64,000 bases of DNA from JAYWDA01 sp043747555 (GTDB taxonomy: Bacteria > Bdellovibrionota > Bdellovibrionia > Bdellovibrionales > Bdellovibrionaceae): the NCBI GenBank assembly GCA_043747555.1, contig JAYTOY010000020.1, positions 1 through 64,000 on the forward strand, read 5' to 3'. The stretch's first letter is position 1; every line of letters begins with the position of its first letter. Of the stretch, positions 1-7,597 are shown in pieces. The notes beneath the pieces are model-generated. The model was not told the DNA's origin. It made no database searches and saw only the letters and a list, made by a program, of their open reading frames with translations. A program made the position numbers and the translations under genes.

Positions 1-1
1 G

Positions 2-226
2 GAGGGTGAGGAAGAGATCGAGAACCATGGATGGTCAAGAGTCAAAAGTTTCTCGCAGGAAACAGAGGCAAGAGGTCAGCAAACACCAAGGATTGGTGCT
101 CATAGGCCAAAGCTAAAGAGTCTTAAGCGCAGGATGCGCATAGATTCTCAAACTCAACTCCCCAATTTTTCTTCCGTTAAAGTTTTTAGCAAGTGCAGCG
201 TCGGGGCGGATCATGTCAGCCATTAA
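2..226 (+). other. Open frame entering from the left edge, function unknown
   Basis: A 74-codon frame is open from base 2 to a TAA at 224-226, so it would overlap the flgJ start by 14 bases. The translation is basic and low in hydrophobic residues and resembles no FlgI, FlgH or FlgA C-terminus that I know. A second frame is open from base 3 to a stop at 114-116. Either could be the tail of an upstream flagellar gene, or the stretch could be a non-coding leader. Apart from these frames I see nothing recognisable in bases 1-212. Confidence 0.15.
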
Positions 227-935
227 GAGCCCAGGGTTTCCTGTGCGAAATGGAATGACACCGCCGGAGCCAAAGTCTATTCAGACAAAGTTTCGCGAGG
301 TTTCCGATCTTTACGAAAAACAATTCATGCGTGAGATGGTTAAGGCCATGCGTTCAACAGTTCAGGAATCTGGTTTGATTAAAACCAATCAGGCTGAAAA
401 AATATTTCGTGAACAATTAGATGATCAGTACGTCGACAAGTGGAGTGAAAAAGGCGGCGTTGGTTTCAGTGATATTATTTATGACCAACTGATGCAAAAA
501 TATGGGCCAATTTTAGATAAAGCTCAACTGAAGCAGCCGCATGCGCCCATTGCGATGGATCCAAAAAGTAATACGGCCATTAAATTCGAAGTCACCAAAA
601 ACTCTAATGATAAAAATGGCAAGCGTTTGGATATGGCGATTTCTGCTAAAGACGGAAATTGGGATCGTTCACAAGTTGTCAGTCCTTGGGCTGGAACTTT
701 ACTTAATAAAATTGCCTTAGGCGAAGACCAGCAAGCTTTGGAAATTGATCATGGTAACGGCCTTTTAGGGCGCTATGTTTTTAAGGGCCAGGTCGCAGAC
801 CTTCCCGCGGCATCAAAGCTAGAGGCCGGGCAGGTATTAGGCCGAGTCAGTCCTGATGCAAAGGCTTTATATTGGAGCCTGCGAAACACCCCAGCAGAGG
901 CAGGTCCAGACACCGAAAATTCAGTCCTGGAATAG
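213..935 (+). CDS. flgJ: FlgJ-type rod assembly protein with degenerate M23/LytM-like C-terminal domain
   Basis: The 240-residue protein has an N-terminal rod-binding domain of the FlgJ family (about residues 20-105), which caps or scaffolds the growing flagellar rod in the periplasm. Residues 136-225 look like a LytM/M23 peptidase fold: a GKRLDMA segment at the usual HxGxD site, SPWAGTL, LEIDHGNG near 177-183, an AGQVLGRV turn, and LYWSLR where active enzymes have a conserved LHFE-type motif. The zinc histidines expected in HxxxD and HxH are missing, so I infer it is not catalytic. Enterobacterial FlgJ instead carries a glucosaminidase domain. The ATG at 213 is the only good start. It leads the flgMNKL cluster, consistent with a role in rod penetration of peptidoglycan. 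Confidence 0.85.
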   Translation: MSAIKSPGFPVRNGMTPPEPKSIQTKFREVSDLYEKQFMREMVKAMRSTVQESGLIKTNQAEKIFREQLDDQYVDKWSEKGGVGFSDIIYDQLMQKYGPILDKAQLKQPHAPIAMDPKSNTAIKFEVTKNSNDKNGKRLDMAISAKDGNWDRSQVVSPWAGTLLNKIALGEDQQALEIDHGNGLLGRYVFKGQVADLPAASKLEAGQVLGRVSPDAKALYWSLRNTPAEAGPDTENSVLE

Positions 936-1013
936 CTTTGTGAGAGTGTCCCACTGTGATACTATTTAATTATATTCGCTGTCTCAAATCGAGATAGTTC
1001 TGAGGAGGCAAAA

Positions 1014-1337
1014 ATGAAAATTACACACTCAAAGGTTGGGCAAAACCTGAACTCGGTCGACGGTGCAAAGACGGACCCCTCCAAAAAGACTGGCAAACAG
1101 GATTCTGTTTCTTCATTAGGCGTTGATGCCTTAGCTAACTTGGGCGCTTCGAAAGTTGATGTGTCGCCTCGGGCTCAGGAAGCCAAGCGCATTAAAGAAA
1201 TAGCGATGTCGACTCCGGATGTTGACGCTGAAAGAGTCGCGCGGTTTCAAAAATCCATTGATGAAGGAACTTATAAAGTGGATTCCAGAGCTGTGGCCGA
1301 TAGAATGGTCGACGAACATTTAGAAACAATGGAGTAG
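1014..1337 (+). CDS. flgM: Negative regulator of flagellin synthesis FlgM (anti-sigma-28)
   Basis: The 107-residue protein has the FlgM layout: a disordered polar N-terminus and a C-terminal region (about 48-105) with VDVSPRAQEAKRI followed by helices containing RVARFQKSIDEGTYKVDS, the segment that binds the flagellar sigma factor FliA. FlgM holds FliA inactive until the hook is complete and is then secreted through the flagellar export apparatus. It starts with ATG after a GAGGAGG ribosome site, 78 bases after flgJ, and is followed 9 bases later by flgN, its usual neighbour. Sigma-28-like sites found elsewhere in this window would be the kind of promoters it controls. Confidence 0.93.
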   Translation: MKITHSKVGQNLNSVDGAKTDPSKKTGKQDSVSSLGVDALANLGASKVDVSPRAQEAKRIKEIAMSTPDVDAERVARFQKSIDEGTYKVDSRAVADRMVDEHLETME

Positions 1338-1346
1338 TGAACTAGC

Positions 1347-1862
1347 ATGGACGCATTAGTTGAGCGAGCTTACCTCAAGCTAAAAGGTAACTTAGAAGAT
1401 CTAACAAAGCTTTATCGGACTTTGCTGGACACTGTTCGCAAAGAAAAAGAAATCTACCTTAAAGCTGATCTTAAAGAATTGCATGAAATTAATCAGGGCA
1501 AAGAAACTCTGTTGATGAAAATTAAAATGGTCGACACCTTAAGAATTAAACACGCGCAAGAATTAGCCGTGCAAATTGGCGCAGATTCTGAAAATCCAAG
1601 GTTATTAGATATTGCAAAATACCTACAAGGCGAAGCGGCAGATCGTCTGCGCGGCTTGCATGCGGCATTGGATTTATTGTTAAAACGTTTGACTGAAATT
1701 AATAAAGAAAATGAAGAGTACGCTCAAAAGGCTTTAAGCACCTTGAATGGTGCTATGACCAACATCAAAGAAACTTTGTCAGGTAAAAAAACCTACGAAA
1801 AAAAAGGACAGATGAAATCGGGCCCTGATCAGGCCGGAAATTTCGTACGCAAAGAAGTTTAG
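1347..1862 (+). CDS. flgN: FlgN family export chaperone for FlgK/FlgL
   Basis: The 171-residue, mostly alpha-helical, charged protein sits between flgM and flgK. Long heptad-like stretches (about residues 10-145) and the position match FlgN, the cytoplasmic chaperone that delivers the hook-filament junction proteins FlgK and FlgL to the type III export gate. The C-terminal 20 residues are polar and probably disordered. Sequence conservation in this family is low, so the call leans on length, helicity and context. The gene begins at ATG 1347, close behind flgM, suggesting one transcript. Confidence 0.8.
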   Translation: MDALVERAYLKLKGNLEDLTKLYRTLLDTVRKEKEIYLKADLKELHEINQGKETLLMKIKMVDTLRIKHAQELAVQIGADSENPRLLDIAKYLQGEAADRLRGLHAALDLLLKRLTEINKENEEYAQKALSTLNGAMTNIKETLSGKKTYEKKGQMKSGPDQAGNFVRKEV

Positions 1863-1900
1863 AGATCATATGAGGCAAGGACGCCTCGAACGGGGACAGG

Positions 1901-3313
1901 ATGTCGAAGATCTCATCGATGTTGGATATAGGAAAGAGATCTCTTTCCAATAGTCAGACAGCTTTACAGACTGTCTCGCACAATATCGCCAACAAAGCGA
2001 CGGAAGGTTTCTCTCGGCAGCGAGTAGAAATTTTGACCAATGCACCCCCCAGCCCTGGACAATTGCAAGTGGGAACGGGCGCGCGTGCTGGAATGATCAC
2101 AAGAACAAACAATCCGTGGTTAGAAAAACAGATTCAACGAGAAGGCACAAGCCTTGGCTATTCTAACGCTCGAGCAGATGCCTTAAATCGCGTTGAACAG
2201 GTTTATAATGAACAAGAAAATAAAGGTTTGAATCAGTACATGACAGACTTTTTTAATGGTTTTCGTGAAATGTCAGCCAATCCTGAAAGCTTAGCGGGGC
2301 GTTCAATGGTGCGCGAGGCGGCTGTTGCATTAACCGGTGATTTCAAACGTGTTGTTGGACAATTAAAAGATGTGCAAGAGGATTTAGATCATCAAATTGT
2401 TGCGACCATCGATGAAGTGAATCAGGCCACCAAAGAAATCGCTGACTTAAATATGAAAATTAAATTGGTGGAAGCGCAAGGCGTCCCATCAAATGATGAG
2501 CGCGATCGCCGAGATTTATTACTTAAAAAGTTAGGTGAAAAATTAGAAGTTAACTGGGCTGAAGGAACTGATGGAATGGTTTCTGTCACAGCTGGCCGAG
2601 CGGCCGTGCTGGTTTCAGGAGTGGATTCAAGAGATCTGATCACCCATAAAGTCGGCGAAGCCAACGGCACTCAAATTTTTTACAGCTCGGCAAAAAATGG
2701 GACTGAATTTAATGTGACCGATCATTTTCGCGGCGGTCGTGTCGGAGCTTCTCTGGAAGTCCGCGATGAACTGATCGAAGGCTTAAAAAATCACACTGAT
2801 AACTTAGCTTACAATTTTGCTCAAAAAGTAAACGAGACTCATTCTGAAGGTTATGACCGCTATGGCAACATGGGCGGTGAATTTTTTAAGATGCCCGTTC
2901 AAGTTCAGGGAGCCGCCGAAAATATTTCTTTAAATCAAAATATTTTCAGTGATGTGGGTCGCATCGCTGCGGCCGCAAGACCTGATGCTCCTGGTGATAA
3001 TACCGTGGCGAACATGATTTCGTCCCTTCAACATCAAAAAGTAATGAGTGATGGGGCTGCGACATTTGACGATTATTACAATTCTGAAGTTGGTCAGGTT
3101 GGAAGTGTTGCAAGTCGCGCCGTTAAAACCATGGAGTCTCAGCGCAATATCATGCAGCAGCTAGGGAATTTGCGCGAAAGTATCAGTGGCGTCAGTTTGG
3201 ACGAAGAAACCACAAAGATGATTGAATTTCAAAAAGCTTACGATGCTTCAGCACGGTTGATTCGAGTGGCCGATGAAATGTTTGACACAATTTTAAATCT
3301 GAAGCGCTTATAG
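1901..3313 (+). CDS. flgK: Flagellar hook-associated protein 1, FlgK
   Basis: The 470-residue protein begins with the rod/hook-family N-terminal motif (LQTVSHNIANKATEGFSRQR, residues 23-42) and ends with the matching C-terminal coiled coil that contains EFQKAYDASARLIRVADEM. These ends form the D0/D1 core of FlgK, the first junction protein between hook and filament. The variable middle region (about 190-400) is the surface-exposed part. The length is close to that of other FlgK proteins. It sits 38 bases after flgN, its chaperone, and 9 bases before flgL. Confidence 0.95.
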   Translation: MSKISSMLDIGKRSLSNSQTALQTVSHNIANKATEGFSRQRVEILTNAPPSPGQLQVGTGARAGMITRTNNPWLEKQIQREGTSLGYSNARADALNRVEQVYNEQENKGLNQYMTDFFNGFREMSANPESLAGRSMVREAAVALTGDFKRVVGQLKDVQEDLDHQIVATIDEVNQATKEIADLNMKIKLVEAQGVPSNDERDRRDLLLKKLGEKLEVNWAEGTDGMVSVTAGRAAVLVSGVDSRDLITHKVGEANGTQIFYSSAKNGTEFNVTDHFRGGRVGASLEVRDELIEGLKNHTDNLAYNFAQKVNETHSEGYDRYGNMGGEFFKMPVQVQGAAENISLNQNIFSDVGRIAAAARPDAPGDNTVANMISSLQHQKVMSDGAATFDDYYNSEVGQVGSVASRAVKTMESQRNIMQQLGNLRESISGVSLDEETTKMIEFQKAYDASARLIRVADEMFDTILNLKRL

Positions 3314-3322
3314 GATTAATGA

Positions 3323-4405
3323 ATGAGAATCGCTGATAAAATGCAATTCAATCAGGTCCAGCAGAACACGACGAAGAATCGTTCTGAAATGTATGATTTG
3401 CAAAATCAAGCAGCGACTCAGAAGCGAATTAATAAGCCGTCTGACGATCCATTAGCGACGACTCGAGTTTTGGGAACTAGAACTGAAGAGCGGGGCAATA
3501 CTCAATTTGTTAAAAATATTAATAATGCGAGATCGTTTTTAGAATTTACTGATCAATCTTTAAGTGAGCTTGGCGATATCATGATTCGCGCCAAAGAACT
3601 TGCCGTGGCCCAAGCTGGTGATGCTGGTGCAAGTGAAGAAACCCGTCAGGTGACTGGACTTGAAGTGAATCAAATCTTGAGTCAGGCCGTCCAAATTGGA
3701 AATCGAAAACTGGGTGACCGATATATTTTCGGAGGCTTTAAAACGCAGTCGATGCCTTTTGATAAAACAGGAAATTATTTAGGTGATGACGGGGATATGA
3801 AAATCCAAACGCACAAAGATGCGTTTATCACGATGAATCTTCCTGGCAGTAAGGTCTTTTTAGGAAAGGGCATGTCGGGCGATGGCATTCAAAATCCACC
3901 GGTTGATAGTCCCCATAACGTTGAAGAACTAAATGATCTTTTATCGACCGAAAAGAAGAATAAAGAATTCAACAAGCAGATTGAAGACAATTTTGTTCAA
4001 CTTCGGGGGCCTGCGGCCGTCGGTAAAGCCGGTGAAATTGGTAACAAAGATCCAATCACTCAACGCACAGGGGTGAATATTTTCCAGGTTCTGTCAGGCC
4101 TTGAAGTGGCGTTACGAACCAACGACAAAGTCGGAGTTCAGTCCTCTTTGGACACGTTGGATCAGGCCATTTCGCAGGTGGTCTTGTCTAGATCGACCGT
4201 CGGAGCACGAATTATGAACGTCAATAGCTCTACAGAGAGCCTCCAGAAGGCGATCGTGGATAATAAGATCTTAGCGTCACAGCTTGAAGATGCCGACGTG
4301 TATCAGGTGGTTAGTGACATTAATAAGTCTGACAGTGCTCTTAAAGCAACCTTGCAAACTTCGCCAAAATTGATTCAGACTAGCCTCCTTGACTTTCTGA
4401 AGTAG
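3323..4405 (+). CDS. flgL: Flagellar hook-associated protein 3, FlgL
   Basis: The 360-residue protein starts with the flagellin-type N-terminal domain (MRIADKMQFNQVQQNTTKNR and a downstream KRINKPSDDPLATTRVL) and ends with a flagellin-like C-terminal helix around SRSTVGARIMNVNSSTESLQ. FlgL is the second junction protein, on which the filament cap and flagellin assemble. The pairing with flgK upstream is standard. The start at 3323 follows the flgK stop by 9 bases, so the two are probably co-translated. The next gene, csrA, seems to have its own promoter in the 97-base gap. Confidence 0.94.
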   Translation: MRIADKMQFNQVQQNTTKNRSEMYDLQNQAATQKRINKPSDDPLATTRVLGTRTEERGNTQFVKNINNARSFLEFTDQSLSELGDIMIRAKELAVAQAGDAGASEETRQVTGLEVNQILSQAVQIGNRKLGDRYIFGGFKTQSMPFDKTGNYLGDDGDMKIQTHKDAFITMNLPGSKVFLGKGMSGDGIQNPPVDSPHNVEELNDLLSTEKKNKEFNKQIEDNFVQLRGPAAVGKAGEIGNKDPITQRTGVNIFQVLSGLEVALRTNDKVGVQSSLDTLDQAISQVVLSRSTVGARIMNVNSSTESLQKAIVDNKILASQLEDADVYQVVSDINKSDSALKATLQTSPKLIQTSLLDFLK

Positions 4406-4415
4406 AAATTATACC

Positions 4416-4442
4416 TACAGTTCCGCTTTGAACCGCCGATAT
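4416..4442 (+). promoter_or_regulatory. Sigma-28 (FliA)-like promoter upstream of csrA
   Basis: TACA at 4416-4419, a 15-base spacer, then GCCGATAT at 4435-4442. The flagellar sigma factor consensus is TAAA-N15-GCCGATAA, so 10 of 12 positions agree with exact spacing. It lies about 60 bases upstream of the csrA ATG. Start-site mapping would be needed for proof. Confidence 0.5.
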
Positions 4443-4502
4443 TTACGGTGTGCCTGTCGTCAAGAAGACTGGTTGGCGTGTTCATAATTGAAGGAGTATT
4501 CA

Positions 4503-4730
4503 ATGCTGGTTCTAACAAGGAAGTTGGGTGAAAGCATCGCTATCGATGACCATATCAAGATTCGCGTTGTTCAAATCAAAGGGAAGCAAGTTCGATTGGG
4601 AATAGAAGCTCCCAAAGATACAAAAATCCACCGCGAAGAAGTCTACATGGCCATTCAAGAGCAAAACCAACAATCCTCAGTGGTCTCATCTGATTCCAGT
4701 CGTGCTGTTGCCAAACTTTTGAAAACATAA
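4503..4730 (+). CDS. csrA: Carbon storage regulator CsrA (RNA-binding translational regulator)
   Basis: The 75-residue protein starts MLVLTRKLGESIAIDDHIKI, the near-invariant CsrA N-terminus, and continues with VRLGIEAPKDTKIHREEVY, which contains the RNA-contacting strand. CsrA dimers bind GGA motifs in mRNA leaders and repress or stabilise transcripts; in flagellate bacteria flagellin mRNA is a common target. I chose ATG 4503 because AAGGAG sits at 4491-4496; a TTG at 4488 in the same frame would add five residues and overlap the ribosome site. The C-terminal 20 residues are Ser/Gln-rich. Next comes fliW, the known CsrA antagonist. Confidence 0.95.
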   Translation: MLVLTRKLGESIAIDDHIKIRVVQIKGKQVRLGIEAPKDTKIHREEVYMAIQEQNQQSSVVSSDSSRAVAKLLKT

Positions 4731-4747
4731 CGCGTCGCTGCCGATAT
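4721..4747 (+). promoter_or_regulatory. Sigma-28-like promoter upstream of fliW
   Basis: GAAA at 4721-4724, 15 bases, then GCCGATAT at 4740-4747. It has the same -10 variant and the same spacing as the csrA site, again 10 of 12 matches to TAAA-N15-GCCGATAA. It overlaps the last codons of csrA and lies about 120 bases before the fliW start. The hairpin at 4775-4792 would be inside the leader of this transcript. Confidence 0.4.
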
Positions 4748-4774
4748 CCTCAGGCACACAAAATTCAATTGATA

Positions 4775-4792
4775 GGACCTAGATTTAGGTCC
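4775..4792 (+). other. Stem-loop in the csrA-fliW gap
   Basis: GGACCTA (4775-4781) and TAGGTCC (4786-4792) form a perfect 7-bp stem with a 4-base GATT loop. The bases after it (AGATTTATTCTTT) are only loosely T-rich, so it could be a weak csrA terminator or a leader structure for fliW. A GGA lies at the base of the stem, which is of interest because CsrA recognises GGA. Confidence 0.4.
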
Positions 4793-4868
4793 AGATTTAT
4801 TCTTTGGGTGCACCTTAAAGGGCCTTCATTGGTCTAAACTATAAGGGATCCATGATAGAGGGGGCTGT

Positions 4869-5402
4869 GTGGTTATTGCTACAACACGATTTGGTCAGGT
4901 TGAAATCAAGAACGAAGATATTCTGACGTTTACGGATGGCCTTTTGGGCTTTGCGGACCTTAAGAAATTTGTGCTTCTTGATGATCCAAGTGACGAAATC
5001 TTTGCCTGGTTGCAAAGCTGTGATGCGGGCGCGATTGCTTTTCCGTTACTAGAGCCTGAAATTTTTTCTGACAATTACAAGGTGACGATGTCAAAAAGCG
5101 ATATGGAAGCCCTCAAAGTTAAAGAGCAAAAAGACGCTCATTATTTTTCCATCATTACAATTCCAGAAGACCCAACACAAATGACAGCAAATATGAAAGC
5201 TCCGATTGTGATCAATATGAAGGAAAAACTGGCGCGCCAGTGTGTTCTTCAAGATAACAACTTAGCTATTCGTGAGCCCATTTTTAAGAAGCTTCAACAG
5301 CGTGTTGTGAACAGTCCAACGATTTCAATCAAGGGACAACTGTCAGGCATCGACAGTGCGGTTCGCATTGGCGACAAGCGCGAACCAGAACAATCTATTT
5401 AG
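4869..5402 (+). CDS. fliW: Flagellar assembly factor FliW (CsrA antagonist)
   Basis: The 177-residue protein has the FliW signature: an N-terminal FGQVEIKNEDILTFTDGLLG segment, then FAWLQSCDAGAIAFPLLEP and an acidic-to-hydrophobic beta-rich body. FliW binds CsrA allosterically and relieves repression of flagellin translation; flagellin in turn sequesters FliW, giving a partner switch. The start is GTG 4869, preceded by GAGGGGG. The C-terminal 25 residues are longer and more polar than in Bacillus FliW. Adjacency to csrA is the standard arrangement. Confidence 0.93.
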   Translation: MVIATTRFGQVEIKNEDILTFTDGLLGFADLKKFVLLDDPSDEIFAWLQSCDAGAIAFPLLEPEIFSDNYKVTMSKSDMEALKVKEQKDAHYFSIITIPEDPTQMTANMKAPIVINMKEKLARQCVLQDNNLAIREPIFKKLQQRVVNSPTISIKGQLSGIDSAVRIGDKREPEQSI

Positions 5403-5442
5403 CTCGTTATTAAAACAGGCGGAACTTCCCCATCCCTTTTCA

Positions 5443-5480
5443 TTGACGTATATATTTATATAATGTATATTTAAATATAC
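5443..5480 (+). promoter_or_regulatory. Sigma-70 promoter with palindromic operator for the toxin-antitoxin pair
   Basis: TTGACG (5443-5448), 17 bases, TATATT (5466-5471) form a good sigma-70 promoter. The -10 box lies inside a perfect 16-bp palindrome, GTATATTTAAATATAC, at 5465-5480. A dimeric XRE antitoxin bound there would block transcription, so autoregulation is likely. The surrounding bases are strikingly AT-rich compared with the neighbours. Confidence 0.6.
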
Positions 5481-5494
5481 TAGGGGGCTGTGTT

Positions 5495-5797
5495 TTGACT
5501 TGGAAAGTAAAAATGACCCCAAAAGCTGAAAAAGAATTTATGGTAATGTGCAAGGCACGAGTTTTACAAAGGGATGACTTAAATCTTATTAAGGCTTGGC
5601 TTAATGAAATGGAAGAATATGGACCGGCCTACATAGCTGCATCACGGTTGTGGGGTGATCATGAACTTTATGATGAATGGGCTGGATTTAGAGCCTCTTG
5701 TTTTAGCGGACCTGGGCGAATTATTTATCAAGTTAGGAATAAAGAAATTTTAGTTGAAGTTCATCGGGTGACGACAATGCATGATTATAAAAAGTGA
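5495..5797 (+). CDS. RelE/ParE-superfamily toxin of a type II toxin-antitoxin pair
   Basis: The 100-residue basic protein has the compact RelE-like layout: an N-terminal helical part with WKVKMTPKAEKEF, then strands around WAGFRASCFSGPGRIIYQV and a final VEVHRVTTMHDYKK. RelE-type toxins are mRNA interferases acting at the ribosome, while ParE types poison gyrase; I cannot tell which from sequence. The start is TTG 5495 after AGGGGG. It precedes the antitoxin gene, the toxin-first order of HigBA-like systems, with a 16-base gap. Confidence 0.75.
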   Translation: MTWKVKMTPKAEKEFMVMCKARVLQRDDLNLIKAWLNEMEEYGPAYIAASRLWGDHELYDEWAGFRASCFSGPGRIIYQVRNKEILVEVHRVTTMHDYKK

Positions 5798-5813
5798 TGA
5801 GGGAGTTTAATTT

Positions 5814-6134
5814 ATGAAAAATATGAGAGATATTTTAAACCAAGTGGCACCTAAAGATGTTACCCCTGGGGAGCTGGTTTGCTCGGTCCGACATAGGCTT
5901 GGTATCACTCAAGCGGAGCTCTGCCATATAACTGGCCTCAGGCGTGAAAATTTGAGTGCACTAGAAAACAATCGTATCGAAATGACCGTTCATTATGCAG
6001 AAATATTTGCAGCGGCGCTGGGGTTGCATCCCTCGTCTATTTTATTTCCGAATGGAAGTTATGAAAAATCTAAGAATATTTTGGCTATTGAAAAGAAGGC
6101 CACTAATCTCTTGAAGAAAAAAATTGCTGGATAG
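5814..6134 (+). CDS. XRE-family helix-turn-helix antitoxin
   Basis: The 106-residue protein carries an XRE-type HTH at about residues 25-80: RHRLGITQAELCHITGLRRE followed by SALENNRIEMTVHYAEIFAAALG. The C-terminal tail is Lys-rich. Placed right after a RelE-like gene, it is most likely the cognate antitoxin and the autorepressor that reads the palindrome at 5465-5480. The HTH lies in the N-terminal half, as in HigA; the remaining C-terminal segment is short, so toxin binding may involve the first 20 residues. Confidence 0.78.
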   Translation: MKNMRDILNQVAPKDVTPGELVCSVRHRLGITQAELCHITGLRRENLSALENNRIEMTVHYAEIFAAALGLHPSSILFPNGSYEKSKNILAIEKKATNLLKKKIAG

Positions 6135-6162
6135 TCAGTCGCTTTTAAGGTGTGATCAAAAA

Positions 6163-6759
6163 ATGGAATTTGAACCCAAGGTTTTTCGCACTTTAATTTT
6201 TGTCCGGCATGGCCAATATTCTTCTAAACCTGAAAAGCTAACAAGTCTTGGTCGAAAGCAGGCCCAACTAACAGCAAAGGCGATCGCTCTGTTGAAGCCG
6301 ACCAAACTTTATTGTAGCACAATGCCTAGAGCCATTGAAACTGCGACCATTTTTGGTCAACACGTGGATCTTAAATTTAAAAAGAATGATATGTTTCGTG
6401 AAGGGCTATTGCCGGGAACAATAGAGTTTAACAAACTGAAAACAAAGCGAATGACTGCGATCGAAAAAAGAAAGTCTCTAGGAAAAATGAAGTCAGCTCG
6501 AAAGAATGCTGATCTTGCCTTCAAAACGTTATTTAAAATCCCACAAAAATCGCAGAGCACCGAAATTGTTGTGGCCCATGGCAATGTGATTCGTCATTGG
6601 GTCTGCAGGGCTCTGGATATTCCCCGAGAGAAGTGGCTTAAGATGGATATCAGTCATGCATCACTAACAACTGTTCGCATCTCAAAAAAGGGAGATATCG
6701 TATTGCTGGGTCTTGCGGACACGGGACATCTTCCATTAAAAATGCGCACTTATATTTGA
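6163..6759 (+). CDS. Histidine phosphatase (phosphoglycerate mutase-like) family protein
   Basis: The 198-residue protein has the RHG motif of the branch near its N-terminus (LIFVRHGQ), then KLTSLGRKQA, a second arginine in STMPRAIETA and the distal catalytic His in VVAHGNVIRHW. Members hydrolyse phosphohistidine, phosphoserine or small phosphate esters through a phosphohistidine intermediate; the substrate here is unknown, with PGAM5 or SixA as rough analogues. I prefer ATG 6163, preceded by AAGGTG. A TTG at 6124 in the same frame would run back into the antitoxin gene. It may be co-transcribed with the toxin-antitoxin pair. Confidence 0.82.
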   Translation: MEFEPKVFRTLIFVRHGQYSSKPEKLTSLGRKQAQLTAKAIALLKPTKLYCSTMPRAIETATIFGQHVDLKFKKNDMFREGLLPGTIEFNKLKTKRMTAIEKRKSLGKMKSARKNADLAFKTLFKIPQKSQSTEIVVAHGNVIRHWVCRALDIPREKWLKMDISHASLTTVRISKKGDIVLLGLADTGHLPLKMRTYI

Positions 6760-6781
6760 AATGCTAACAGATAAACTTCGA

Positions 6782-7597
6782 TTACTTATCATCGCCCGCT
6801 TTTTCAATTGAGTTTCGCATCAGGTCTTTGACCTGCGACTTGCGGTTATTACCACCCAGCATGACTTTTAATCGATCGTGAACAGAAGAATCATTGATCA
6901 AGGCCCCTAAAGAGCCTTGGCCTTTATCAATTTTTGTCATGATGCTATCAAAGCGCTCGATGGCCTTGGTCAGCCGTTGGCCAGTATCTGCGCTCATAGA
7001 GCCTGTAAACTGATGGGCGCGCTCAGAGGTCTCGGCAAGACGTTCCGAGGCCTTTGATAAGTTCGACATGATTTTCTCAAGTTTTCGATCACCGTTAATT
7101 GTTAATGTCATTTTATGAAGCTCGTTAATGACATCAAAAACTTTTCCGGCTTCTTTGCTTCGCTCAGAGATTATTGAAAATAAATCAGTCGCGGTGGCAA
7201 CTTCTAACACCGAGCCATCAGCTACAGTTTTTCCTGAAGCCGGTGCAGGGATGATAAAAATAAATTTATCTCCCAAAGCGCCTTGGGTGCGAATCTCGAC
7301 CTGGGAGTCAACAGGAATTTGCGCTAAAAATCGATCTTCGACTTTCATTGTGACGTCCAATGCTTTTCGGTCCGAAACAAACTCAATGCTTTCGATATTT
7401 CCTACAGCCACACCAGATAAAGAGACAACGCTGCCGCGATCTAATCCTTGAACTTGATCGAAGTAGGCGTGAAGCCGGCCATAGTGTTTAAATAAAGCTC
7501 GGTCAGCGCCCAACATAAAAACTGTGGTCATGATGGCGGCAAGCCCGAACAAAAGAAAACCCCCAACGATCATTTGAACTCTCTTTTGAGTTTCCAT
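6782..7597 (-). CDS. mlaD: MlaD-like MCE-domain lipid transport protein
   Basis: The 271-residue protein has one N-terminal transmembrane helix (about 8-30), then an MCE domain (about 38-115) with FDQVQGLDRGSVVSLSGVAV and IRTQGALGDKFI, and a long helical C-terminal part (130-250). MlaD forms a hexameric ring in the periplasm that passes phospholipids between the MlaEF transporter and carrier proteins. The C-terminal extension is longer than in E. coli MlaD and could form a helical bundle. The start codon touches the mlaF stop (shared base 7597), so translation is coupled. Confidence 0.88.
   Translation of the reverse strand: METQKRVQMIVGGFLLFGLAAIMTTVFMLGADRALFKHYGRLHAYFDQVQGLDRGSVVSLSGVAVGNIESIEFVSDRKALDVTMKVEDRFLAQIPVDSQVEIRTQGALGDKFIFIIPAPASGKTVADGSVLEVATATDLFSIISERSKEAGKVFDVINELHKMTLTINGDRKLEKIMSNLSKASERLAETSERAHQFTGSMSADTGQRLTKAIERFDSIMTKIDKGQGSLGALINDSSVHDRLKVMLGGNNRKSQVKDLMRNSIEKAGDDK

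Noticed and set aside
5441..5480. AT-rich repeat as a phase-variable or replication-origin-like tract
   Set aside because: It is better explained as promoter and operator of the toxin-antitoxin pair.
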